Assembly (NCBI GenBank): GCA_040007035.1 | Contig: JBDTVU010000084.1 | Span: 1-14,455, forward strand | Reading direction: 5' to 3' | Length of the DNA: 14,455 nt | From: CAIWHR01 sp040007035 | GTDB lineage: Bacteria > Pseudomonadota > Gammaproteobacteria > Burkholderiales > Casimicrobiaceae | In this document: positions 1-6,796 of the stretch, piece by piece | How the letters are laid out: every line of letters starts with the position of its first letter | Position numbering within the stretch: position 1 is the first letter of the stretch | Translations under genes and position numbers: made by a program | The notes under the pieces: model-generated | Database searches by the model: none | Seen by the model: only the letters and a program-made list of their open reading frames with translations | Told to the model about the DNA's origin: nothing

Positions 1-1137
1 GACGACCTGCTCGGCCGCGATCCGGTGGTGCTCGACAACGACGGTCTCGCCGAGTGGCTCGGCAACCGCGTCGCGCTGGTCACCGGCGCCGGCGGGTCGA
101 TCGGCGCCGAGCTCTGCCGCCAGATCGCCCGCTTCCGCCCGGCGCGGCTCGTGCTGTTCGACCTGTCCGAGGCCGCGCTGTACGAGATCCAGATCGCGCT
201 CGGCGACGCGTTCCCGCAGCTGCCGCTCGCGTCCGTCGTCGGCGACGTCAAGCACGCCGCGCTGGTCGACGAGGTGATCGCGCGCGAGAAGCCGCACGTG
301 ATCTTCCACGCCGCCGCGTACAAGCACGTGCCGCTGATGGAGGAGACCAACGCCTGGTCGGCGGTGCGCAACAACGCCTACGGCACGCACGTGATCGCGC
401 GCGCCGCGATCGCCGGAAAGGTCGAGAAGTTCGTGCTGGTGTCGACCGACAAGGCGGTGAATCCGACCAACGTGATGGGCGCGACCAAGCGCCTGGCCGA
501 GATCGTCTGCCAGAGCCTGCAGGGCGGCGGCACGCAGTTCGTGCTGGTGCGCTTCGGCAACGTCTTCGGCAGCGCCGGCAGCGTGATCCCGCGGTTCCGC
601 GAGCAGATCGCCCGCGGCGGCCCGGTGACGGTCACCCATCCGGACATCACGCGCTTCTTCATGTCGCTGTCGGAGGCGACGCAACTGCTGCTGCAGGCCG
701 GCCTTCAGGGCAGGGGTGGCGAGATCCTCGTCCTCGACATGGGCGAGCCGGTGCGCATCGTCGACCTCGCCCACGACATGATCCGGCTGTCCGGCGCCGA
801 TCCCGATCGCATCCCGATCGTGTTCACCGGGCTGCGGCCGGGCGAGAAGCTGTACGAGGAGCCGCTCGCGTCGGAGGAGGCGACGCTGCCGACGCCTCAC
901 CCGAAGCTGCGGATCGCACAGGCGCGGGAAGCCAACGGCGAGGCGATCGGCCGGATGGTCGCGTGGTGCGAGCGCGACCGCGCCGCCGACGACGCAGAAG
1001 TCCGCGCGCGGCTGAAGTCGTGGATCCCGGAGTACGCACCGTCGGCTGGTGCGCCGGTGCAGCCGATCCCGACCGGGCCGACGCCGGCCGACGCGGCGAA
1101 AGAGCCGCTGCCGCTGCGCGCGCCGCGGCGCCGCTGA
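1..1137 (+). CDS. Nucleotide-sugar 4,6-dehydratase/epimerase, CapD/WbpM/FlaA1 family (C-terminal part; 5' end outside window)
   Basis: The reading frame is open from base 1, and its first residues (DDLLGRDPV, then LDNDGLAEWL) match the segment that precedes the Rossmann domain in membrane-bound WbpM/CapD proteins. The true start therefore lies upstream; the GTG at 25 is internal. The Rossmann nucleotide-binding motif TGAGGSIG is at bases 82-105. A short-chain dehydrogenase-type active-site segment (STDKAVNPTN followed by MGATK) lies near 440-495, and VRFGNVFGSAGSVIP and LRPGEKLYEEPL are family hallmarks. Family members act on UDP-GlcNAc-type sugars at the inner membrane, making precursors for O-antigen, capsule or protein glycans. 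Only about 378 residues are visible, so the expected N-terminal membrane helices cannot be checked. The C-terminus ends in a Pro/Ala/Arg-rich tail. It converges on two glycosyltransferase genes, which fits a surface-polysaccharide role. Family is secure; the exact sugar substrate is unknown. Confidence 0.93.
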   Translation, partial: DDLLGRDPVVLDNDGLAEWLGNRVALVTGAGGSIGAELCRQIARFRPARLVLFDLSEAALYEIQIALGDAFPQLPLASVVGDVKHAALVDEVIAREKPHVIFHAAAYKHVPLMEETNAWSAVRNNAYGTHVIARAAIAGKVEKFVLVSTDKAVNPTNVMGATKRLAEIVCQSLQGGGTQFVLVRFGNVFGSAGSVIPRFREQIARGGPVTVTHPDITRFFMSLSEATQLLLQAGLQGRGGEILVLDMGEPVRIVDLAHDMIRLSGADPDRIPIVFTGLRPGEKLYEEPLASEEATLPTPHPKLRIAQAREANGEAIGRMVAWCERDRAADDAEVRARLKSWIPEYAPSAGAPVQPIPTGPTPADAAKEPLPLRAPRRR

Positions 1138-1154
1138 GCCGCCGGGCCCCGACG

Positions 1155-1220
1155 CCGCCGAGCTTCAGCCCCCCGACGGCGCCGAGCCTCAAGTCCCGGC
1201 ACCGCCGAGCTTCAGCCCCC
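1155..1220. repeat. Degenerate tandem repeat between convergent genes, units of about 22-25 bp
   Basis: A 19-base sequence (CCGCCGAGCTTCAGCCCCC) occurs perfectly at 1155-1173 and again at 1202-1220. A diverged copy lies between them at about 1179-1198 (core GCGCCGAGCCTCAAGTCCC). This gives roughly three consecutive units. The repeat fills most of the 74-base gap between the end of the CapD-like gene and the end of the convergent glycosyltransferase. The stop codon of that glycosyltransferase (TCA on the + strand, 1212-1214) lies inside the last unit. It has no U-tract or perfect hairpin, so I do not call it a terminator. Confidence 0.7.
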
Positions 1221-2126
1221 GGCGCCGGCCGCCGGGTCGCGCTCCGGCAACTCGATTCCGTAGGCCGTCCTGATCCGCTCGCGCGCCGCGTTGCGCGCGA
1301 TGTCCGGATCGGCGGCATTGCGCATCCAGCGTCTGAGCCGCCGGCGCGTCGCGCCGTGCGCGTGGCGGACCGCCGTCGGCCACAACTCGTCGGGGAGTCT
1401 CGCGAACCGCAGTCGCTGCCGCTGGAGCAGGTGGTCGTGCAGCGCGGCGCCGGTGTCGAAGTACACGTAGTGCGGCCGCTCGCCGAAGCGCTCGCCCCGC
1501 CATCGTGCGAGCGCGTCGAGCCGCAGCCGGCGCACGAGCGGCACCCGGAAGCGAAGCTGCAGGATTGCCGCGAGCCACGGCAGCCGCGGCAGCTCGTTGC
1601 CCGCCGTCCGCGCTCGGAACGATGCGCCCGCAGCGAGCGCGTGCTGCACCGGCCCGACGCGGAGCAGCACGCAGGGGATCCACATCCGCGGCGCGTAGTA
1701 GCCGACGCGCTCGACGCCGAGGTGGTTCGCACCGAGCCATTCGCCGCGATGCAGGAAACCGCTGCCGTACGCACCGTCGCCGGCGAGCGCGGCCGTCATC
1801 GCCGGCACCAGGTCCGGCGAGAGGATCTCGGCGTCCGAATCGAGCAGCAGCAGCGCGTCGGCACGGGACTCGTGGAACACGCGGTCAAGCGTGTCGCCAT
1901 GCCGGCGCAGCGGCCAGTGCAGCAGCGTGAACGGCAACCGGCGCCGCAGCGCCGCGAAGAACGGCGCGCTGCCATCGGTCGACTCGCAGTCGATGACGGT
2001 GACCGGCGCCCGCGAATGGCGGAGCGCGCTGGCGAGCGCGAGCGCGGCCAGCTCCTTCGTGCTGCAGTTGACGATGACGGTCTCGACGCGTTCGGGCGGC
2101 ATTCGGACCGGGGGAATGCCGGGCAT
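1212..2126 (-). CDS. Glycosyltransferase, family 2-like (GT-A fold)
   Basis: The 304-residue product begins with a GT-A nucleotide-binding strand (VETVIVNCST), followed by VIDCESTDGS (residues 45-53) where family 2 enzymes usually carry a D(N)xSxDGS segment. It then has LLLLDSDAEI with an Asp-Ser-Asp metal-binding DxD motif at residues 96-98. Enzymes of this type move a sugar from a nucleotide-sugar to a lipid-linked or LPS acceptor at the cytoplasmic face of the inner membrane. No membrane helices are evident. The ATG at 2126 gives the longest form; a second ATG at 2102 would remove eight residues, and neither has a clear Shine-Dalgarno site. It follows the GT-B gene by 51 bases on the same strand and is probably co-transcribed with it. 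Donor and acceptor cannot be read from the sequence. Confidence 0.85.
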   Translation of the reverse strand: MPGIPPVRMPPERVETVIVNCSTKELAALALASALRHSRAPVTVIDCESTDGSAPFFAALRRRLPFTLLHWPLRRHGDTLDRVFHESRADALLLLDSDAEILSPDLVPAMTAALAGDGAYGSGFLHRGEWLGANHLGVERVGYYAPRMWIPCVLLRVGPVQHALAAGASFRARTAGNELPRLPWLAAILQLRFRVPLVRRLRLDALARWRGERFGERPHYVYFDTGAALHDHLLQRQRLRFARLPDELWPTAVRHAHGATRRRLRRWMRNAADPDIARNAARERIRTAYGIELPERDPAAGAGG

Positions 2127-2177
2127 GTCGTCAGCGTCGCAGGCGCCGCGCCGGAACCGATGCCTCCAGCCGCCCGC

Positions 2178-3803
2178 TCATCGCTTCGCTTCGGACGAGG
2201 GGCCCGCGATCGGCGGTGTGGGTTCGGCGACCGCGTCCGAGGCGGGTACGTCGGTCGCGGGCACGTCGGTCGCGGGCGCCGGAACGTCGGCTGGCGGCCC
2301 GGTTGCGTCGGCCGCAGGCGGCGAGGCGTCGGCGGCGTGTGCAGGAGCGTCGGCTGGAGGGGTCGGCGCATCGGCCGCGAGCGGCGCGGCCTCGGTCGCG
2401 GCCGCTCCGGCAGCAGAAGCATCGCCCGCGGTAGCGTCTGCAGCGGGAGGATCGGCAGCGGAAGGACTGCCAGCAGAAAGATCGGCAGCGGGAACAACGG
2501 CAGCGGGAACAAAGGCAGCCTGTCCCGGGGCGGCCGGCACGCGAGGCACGGGCGCCACGATCGTCGTCGGCGCCATCGCCGCCAGGACGGTGGTCGGCGC
2601 GGCTTCGGAGAGTTCGGGAGCCGGCGCTGCGCCGACGGCGCCCTCCGCCGACTTCGCGTCTCCACGCGGGGCGACCGTCGCGGCGAGCAGGTCCCGGTAG
2701 AGCAGCACGAGCTTCAGCGTCACCGCGGCCGGCGTCAGTTGCAGCGCCGCGCGCCTCGCGTTTGCGCCGAGCCGGTCGCGGGTCGCCCCGTCGAGCAGCG
2801 CGCGCATCTGTGCGGCGAGCCCGGCGACGTCGCGCGACGGGCACACCAGCCCACCGTCGTACTCGTGCAGGATCTCGGCGGCGCCGGACTTGATGCTGGT
2901 GATCACCGGCAGGCCGCAGGCCATCGCCTCGAGCGCGGTGCCCGGGCAGGGATCGTAGACCGTCGGCAACACGAACGCGTCGGAGGCGCCGTACCATGCC
3001 GCGATGTCGGTGGGGAGCGTGGCGAACGTGACGCGGTCGCGGATGCCGAGCGAGCGCGCGAGGCGGCTGTACTGGGGTCGGCGCGGATCGTTGCCGACGA
3101 CGACCAGATGCGCAGGCGCCGGCAGCTCGGCCAGCGCAGCGATCGCCTCCGCTGCGCCGCTGCGCCGGAAATCGCCGCTGACGTGAACGAACAGCGTCGC
3201 GTCTTCGGCGATGCCCGCGCGCCCGCGCGTTGACGAGCGCGCGGCGCGCAGCCCCGGGTGGAAGATCGCGCTGTCGACGGCGTTGTAGAGGACGGGCAGC
3301 CGGTCCTCCGGCAGGCCGTAGCGGTCGCGGATCTCGTTCTTCAGCATCTTCGAGCCGCAGATCACCGTGCGCAGCCACGGGCTGGCGAACAACCGCCGCT
3401 CGGTGGCGAGCGCGTATCGGTGGTACGGGTCGAGGGCGAGGCCGACCCTGTCCAGCACGCCCGCGCCGCGCCGCTCTTCCTCGATCCACGTCGCGTACAG
3501 GCCGTCGCCCGGGCGGTAGATGTCACAGGAAACGAGGAGCTCGTGCGACTGGACGAGGTTCGCCTTCGCGCCGCTGATCACGCGGCTCACCGCGCGCGCG
3601 AATCCGGCGTCGCGCCACAGCCGGCCGACGTGGAACGGGTCGCAGATCACCGTCTCGATCAACTGCAGCTTCGTCTCCGGCCACTCGCGCGTGTAGAGGG
3701 AGATCGCCACGTTGCGCTCAAGCAGCGCCTCGAGCGCGCTTTCGAGGAAGCGTTCGGCGCCGTCGTACGGCGCATATCGCTGGCGAATGATCGCGAGACG
3801 CAT
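2178..3803 (-). CDS. Glycosyltransferase family 4-like (GT-B fold) with a long Ala/Pro/Asp-rich C-terminal tail
   Basis: The product has 541 residues. Residues 1-375 form a GT-B enzyme: the N-terminal MRLAIIRQRYAPYDGAERF contains the GxxE-type acceptor-side loop, VLYNAVD (171-177) marks the domain linker, and YDPCPGTALEAMACGLPV (283-300) is the donor-binding segment ending in the conserved Glu. It resembles WaaG-like LPS core or polysaccharide glycosyltransferases; the exact sugar is unknown. Residues about 379-541 are low-complexity, dominated by Ala, Pro, Asp, Val and Thr, and about 30 percent of the protein. They contain no recognisable domain or membrane helix. The start at 3803 is chosen because homology begins exactly there, although the frame stays open upstream across argB in antisense. 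It is followed on the same strand by the family 2-like gene, a likely operon. Confidence 0.88.
   Translation of the reverse strand: MRLAIIRQRYAPYDGAERFLESALEALLERNVAISLYTREWPETKLQLIETVICDPFHVGRLWRDAGFARAVSRVISGAKANLVQSHELLVSCDIYRPGDGLYATWIEEERRGAGVLDRVGLALDPYHRYALATERRLFASPWLRTVICGSKMLKNEIRDRYGLPEDRLPVLYNAVDSAIFHPGLRAARSSTRGRAGIAEDATLFVHVSGDFRRSGAAEAIAALAELPAPAHLVVVGNDPRRPQYSRLARSLGIRDRVTFATLPTDIAAWYGASDAFVLPTVYDPCPGTALEAMACGLPVITSIKSGAAEILHEYDGGLVCPSRDVAGLAAQMRALLDGATRDRLGANARRAALQLTPAAVTLKLVLLYRDLLAATVAPRGDAKSAEGAVGAAPAPELSEAAPTTVLAAMAPTTIVAPVPRVPAAPGQAAFVPAAVVPAADLSAGSPSAADPPAADATAGDASAAGAAATEAAPLAADAPTPPADAPAHAADASPPAADATGPPADVPAPATDVPATDVPASDAVAEPTPPIAGPSSEAKR
2248..2277 (-). repeat. Perfect 15-bp tandem duplication in the glycosyltransferase tail
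   Basis: ACGTCGGTCGCGGGC is present twice in direct succession (2248-2262 and 2263-2277). In the minus-strand reading frame it encodes the doubled pentapeptide in PATDVPATDVPAS near residues 510-521. Because the unit is a multiple of three, gain or loss of copies would keep the frame. Confidence 0.85.
2484..2520 (-). repeat. 15-bp tandem repeat, about 2.5 copies, in the glycosyltransferase tail
   Basis: GGCAGCGGGAACAAC (2484-2498) is followed by GGCAGCGGGAACAAA (2499-2513) and a partial GGCAGCC (2514-2520). Related GGCAGCGGAAG-type units extend to about 2455. The repeat encodes the Ala/Val/Pro-rich part of the tail (AAFVPAAVVPAAD). It is frame-preserving and is likely the product of replication slippage. 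Confidence 0.8.
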
Positions 3804-3990
3804 CAGCGCGCGCCACCGTCCGGCGGTCCCTGCGTCGGGTCGCGCGCGCATCGGGCCGCGAGCGCCGTGCACCGCGGTCGCGGGAAGAGGGGCGGGCCCG
3901 GCTTCGGTATCGTCCGCATGGGCGGCAACGATAGCAAAGTTTCCCGGGCGGCGGTTTGCGTCCGGGCATATCCGATCTATCGGGTTCCGG

Positions 3991-3996
3991 TACAAT
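3991..3996 (+). promoter_or_regulatory. Candidate -10 element upstream of argB
   Basis: TACAAT (within GGTACAAT) differs from the sigma-70 -10 consensus at one position and is an AT-rich island in GC-rich DNA, 60 bases before the argB start. No convincing -35 hexamer is found at 16-18 bases. A small stem-loop (GGACCC/GGGTCC, 4009-4027) would lie in the untranslated leader. Function is inferred. Confidence 0.4.
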
Positions 3997-4056
3997 CCCG
4001 GCGACCCCGGACCCCGATCGCGGGTCCCCGCCGACCCGCCCCGCCAGCGCGCGCCC

Positions 4057-4974
4057 ATGCCGATCGATGCCGTCAACGCCGCCCTGAAGGCGCAGATCCT
4101 CGCCGAGGCGCTGCCGTACATCCAGCGCTTCCACGACAAGACGATCATCATCAAGTACGGCGGCAACGCGATGACCGAGCCGGCGCTCAAGGCCGGCTTT
4201 GCCCGCGACGTCGTGATGCTGAAGCTGGTCGGGATGAACCCGGTCATCGTCCATGGCGGCGGCCCGCAGATCGGCGACCTGCTGAAGAAGATGGGGATCC
4301 GGAGCGAATTCCGGCAGGGGATGCGCGTCACCGACGAGAGCGTGATGAACGTCGTCGAGATGGTGCTGGGCGAGCTGAACCAGGAGATCGTCGGCCTGAT
4401 CAACCAGCACGGCGGCAAGGCGGTCGGCCTGACCGGCCAGGACGGCGCGTTCATCCATGCGCGGAAGATGCTGCTGCCGAGCGAGACGAACCACGGCGAG
4501 ATGATCGACATCGGCCTCGTCGGCGAGATCGACCGCATCGACCCCGAGCTTATCCAGCTCCTCGACTCGCGCGATTTCATCCCGGTGATCGCGCCGATCG
4601 GCGTCGGCGGCGAGGGCGAGGCCTACAACATCAACGCCGACCTCGTTGCGGGCAAGCTCGCCGAAACGCTGAAGGCGGAGAAACTGGTGCTGATGACCAA
4701 CACCGTCGGCGTGCTCGACAAGAACGGCACGCTGCTGACCGGGCTGTCGGCGCGCGAGATCGACGCGCTGTTCGCCGACGGCACGATTTCCGGCGGCATG
4801 CTGCCGAAAATCGGCTCGGCGCTCGACGCGGTGAAGAACGGCGTCGCGAGCTCGCACATCATCGACGGCCGGGTCGAGCACGCGCTGCTGCTCGAGGTGC
4901 TGACCAACGAGGGCGTGGGCACGATGATCCGCGCCGACGACGCCGCGCCCGTCCACCCCCGCGCGCAGCGCTAG
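4057..4974 (+). CDS. argB: Acetylglutamate kinase (ArgB)
   Basis: The 305-residue protein phosphorylates N-acetyl-L-glutamate with ATP, the second step of arginine biosynthesis in the cytoplasm. It belongs to the amino-acid kinase family. The ATP-phosphate loop KYGGNAM is at residues 33-39, the substrate loop HGGGP at 66-70, NINAD at 191-195 and GGMLPK with its lysine at 246-251. Length is normal for the family. It has an N-terminal helix ahead of the kinase core and the C-terminal stretch HALLLEVLT...GVGT. Both are features of arginine-inhibited members, so feedback control by arginine is likely (inference). The ATG at 4057 is where homology starts; no strong Shine-Dalgarno site precedes it. 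slmA follows 20 bases after the stop, so the two genes are probably co-transcribed. Confidence 0.98.
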   Translation: MPIDAVNAALKAQILAEALPYIQRFHDKTIIIKYGGNAMTEPALKAGFARDVVMLKLVGMNPVIVHGGGPQIGDLLKKMGIRSEFRQGMRVTDESVMNVVEMVLGELNQEIVGLINQHGGKAVGLTGQDGAFIHARKMLLPSETNHGEMIDIGLVGEIDRIDPELIQLLDSRDFIPVIAPIGVGGEGEAYNINADLVAGKLAETLKAEKLVLMTNTVGVLDKNGTLLTGLSAREIDALFADGTISGGMLPKIGSALDAVKNGVASSHIIDGRVEHALLLEVLTNEGVGTMIRADDAAPVHPRAQR

Positions 4975-4994
4975 CGCAGCCACCGGACACTGCC

Positions 4995-5564
4995 ATGGCC
5001 ACCAAGCCCGGCGAGCGCCGCCTCCAGATCCTGCAGACGCTGGCGGCGATGCTGGAGAGCCCGCGCGGCGAGAGGGTGACCACCGCGGCGCTGGCGGCGA
5101 AGCTCGACGTTTCCGAGGCCGCGCTGTACCGCCACTTCGCGAGCAAGGCGCAGATGTTCGAGGGGCTGATCGAGTTCATCGAGACGACGCTGTTCACGCT
5201 GATCAACAAGATCGCCGCCGAGACGCCCGACGGCGTCGCCCAGGCGCAGCAGATCGTCACCGTGCTGCTGGGCTTCGCCGAGAAGAACCCCGGGATGACG
5301 CGGGTGCTGATCGGCGACGCGCTCGTCAACGAGGACGAGCGTCTGCAGGCGCGGATGAACCAGCTCTACGACCGGCTCGAGGCCGCGTTGCGGCAGGCGC
5401 TGCGGATCGCGCAGGCGGCCGGCGCGTGGCCGGGCGACCCGAACGCCGAGGCCAACGTGCTGGTCGCGTTCGTCCTGGGCCGCTGGCAGCTCTTCGCCAA
5501 GAGCGGGTTCAAGCGCGCGCCGCAGGAAAACTGGGACGCGCAGCGCAAGTTCTTCTTTGGTTAG
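4995..5564 (+). CDS. slmA: Nucleoid occlusion factor SlmA (TetR family)
   Basis: The 189-residue protein has a TetR-type N-terminal helix-turn-helix (residues about 28-52, TTAALAAKLDVSEAALYRHF) and a helical dimerisation domain. The segments MLES, SEAALYRHFASKAQMFEGLIEFIE and LLGFAEKNPGMTRVLIGDAL line up with E. coli SlmA, which binds specific DNA sites over the chromosome and blocks FtsZ ring assembly over the nucleoid. That function is established for E. coli and assumed here. Its place directly after argB is common in Betaproteobacteria. The start is the ATG at 4995. Its TAG stop (5562-5564) overlaps the stop of the convergent gene, so there is no intergenic space for a terminator. Another TetR regulator is possible but unlikely given the extended match. 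Confidence 0.93.
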   Translation: MATKPGERRLQILQTLAAMLESPRGERVTTAALAAKLDVSEAALYRHFASKAQMFEGLIEFIETTLFTLINKIAAETPDGVAQAQQIVTVLLGFAEKNPGMTRVLIGDALVNEDERLQARMNQLYDRLEAALRQALRIAQAAGAWPGDPNAEANVLVAFVLGRWQLFAKSGFKRAPQENWDAQRKFFFG

Positions 5565-6016
5565 GTCGACAGCACCGTCGACGGCGCGAGCGCGCAGCCG
5601 GCGATCTTCCACCGGCCTTCGTCCAGCTTCTGCATCGTGTACAGCGCGACCAGCACGGTGTTGTCGGGCGCGACCAGCCGCAGCGGCTGGATGACGATGC
5701 CGCCGATCACCGCGCCGTCGAGGAATTCCGTGTAGCGCGCGGCGACCAGCGCCGGATAGCCTTCGCGCACCATTCGCATGAAATTCCCGGCGTCGCCGAA
5801 CTGCGCGCGGATGCCCGGGGACGCGTGGCCGAACGCCCTGTCGCCATCGCCGGACTTCAGCGCCACGAGCTGCTCGCTGATGACTTCCCTGATTGCCGAC
5901 CACTCGGCGGCGGCGAGCGTCGACTCATGCGGGTCAGCCTGGCCGGCCGCCGTGCCCGCGCCGAGTAGAAGCACGGCGAGCAGCCACGCCGGCATCGCGC
6001 GACGGAGCCGGTTCAT
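5561..6016 (-). CDS. Exported DUF4864-like protein of unknown function
   Basis: The 151-residue product starts with a basic n-region and a hydrophobic core (MNRLRRAMPAWLLAVLLLGA), then small residues and AAGQA, a plausible signal-peptidase I site near residue 27. It is therefore likely periplasmic. The mature part (EWSAIREVISEQLVALKSGD, AFGHASPGIRAQFG, VLVALYTMQKLDEGRWKIAG) resembles the DUF4864 family, which has an NTF2-like look; no catalytic motif is evident. Its ATG at 6016 overlaps the TGA of the upstream MoeB-like gene in an ATGA arrangement, so translation is probably coupled. At the other end its TAA overlaps the slmA stop on the opposite strand. The function is unknown. An alternative start at Met8 would still leave a signal peptide, but the overlap favours 6016. 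Confidence 0.8.
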   Translation of the reverse strand: MNRLRRAMPAWLLAVLLLGAGTAAGQADPHESTLAAAEWSAIREVISEQLVALKSGDGDRAFGHASPGIRAQFGDAGNFMRMVREGYPALVAARYTEFLDGAVIGGIVIQPLRLVAPDNTVLVALYTMQKLDEGRWKIAGCALAPSTVLST

Positions 6017-6762
6017 CGCGACGAGCAGACCGGGCACGCCGGATCGCGCGTCACGCGGACGTCGCGCCAGCGCATCGTGTACGCGTCGACGAGCAGCAGC
6101 CGGCCGGCGATCGTCTCGCCCGCGCCGGCGATGAGCTTCAGCGCTTCCGCCGCCTGCGTCGCGCCGACGATGCCGACCAGCGGCGCGAACACGCCCATGA
6201 TCGCGCAGCGCGTCTCCTCCAGCTCCTCGCCTTCGCCGAACAGGCAGTGGTAGCAGGGCGACGCCGGATCGCGCGGGTCGAACACGGCGATCTGGCCGTC
6301 GAAGCGGATCGCTGCGCCGGAAACGAGCGGCGTCCGCGCGGCGACGCAGGCGCGGTTCACCGCATGGCGGGTGGCGAAGTTGTCGCTGCAGTCGAGGACG
6401 ACGTCGGCGGCGGCGACGAGCGTCGCCAGCTCGGCGGCGCCGACGCGCGCCTGCAGCGTCTCGATGCGGATCTCGGGATTGATCAATGCGAGCCGCCCCT
6501 TGGCGGCGACGACTTTCGGCGTGCCGACGTCCGGCGTTGCGTAGAGGATCTGCCGCTGCAGGTTGGTGAGGTCGACGGTGTCCGGATCGCACAGCGTCAG
6601 CGTGCCGACGCCGGCCGCGGCGAGGAACTGCGCTGCCGGCGTGCCGAGGCCGCCGGCGCCGACGACGAGCGCGTGCGCGGCGGCGAACTTCTCCTGCGCG
6701 TCGATCCCCAGTTCCGGCAGCAGGATGTGGCGGCTGTAGCGGAGGAGCTGCGTGTCGTCCAT
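6013..6762 (-). CDS. moeB: MoeB/ThiF/HesA-family sulfur-carrier adenylyltransferase
   Basis: The 249-residue enzyme belongs to the E1-like superfamily that adenylates the C-terminal Gly-Gly of MoaD (molybdenum cofactor) or ThiS (thiamine). Visible motifs: RYSRHILLPE at the N-terminus, nucleotide loop GAGGLG (35-40), NLQRQ with the conserved arginine (67-71), DCSDN (124-128), zinc ligands CYHC (170-173) and CPVC (243-246), and the mobile-loop cysteine C186 before the APLVGIVG segment. All key residues are present and no rhodanese domain is attached. MoeB and ThiF are hard to separate by sequence; the symbol follows the usual annotation beside ctpA in Betaproteobacteria. It lies 34 bases after the desaturase gene and overlaps the DUF4864-like gene by four bases. 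Family is certain; the partner carrier is not. Confidence 0.9.
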   Translation of the reverse strand: MDDTQLLRYSRHILLPELGIDAQEKFAAAHALVVGAGGLGTPAAQFLAAAGVGTLTLCDPDTVDLTNLQRQILYATPDVGTPKVVAAKGRLALINPEIRIETLQARVGAAELATLVAAADVVLDCSDNFATRHAVNRACVAARTPLVSGAAIRFDGQIAVFDPRDPASPCYHCLFGEGEELEETRCAIMGVFAPLVGIVGATQAAEALKLIAGAGETIAGRLLLVDAYTMRWRDVRVTRDPACPVCSSR

Positions 6763-6796
6763 GGGATTCCGCCGGCGCTGGCTGCGCGCGCAAGCG

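Noticed and set aside
54..3233. A very long + strand open frame (over 1,000 codons) across the polysaccharide genes.
   Set aside because: It is extremely rich in Arg, Ala and Gly, overlaps three well-supported genes in other frames, and matches no family. It is a by-product of high GC content.
3804..4580. Upstream extension of the GT-B glycosyltransferase frame in antisense to argB.
   Set aside because: The translated extension has no glycosyltransferase features, while homology begins exactly at the Met encoded at 3803.
3718..4983. Long minus-strand open frame antisense to argB.
   Set aside because: Composition is typical of a complementary-strand shadow, and argB is certain on the + strand.
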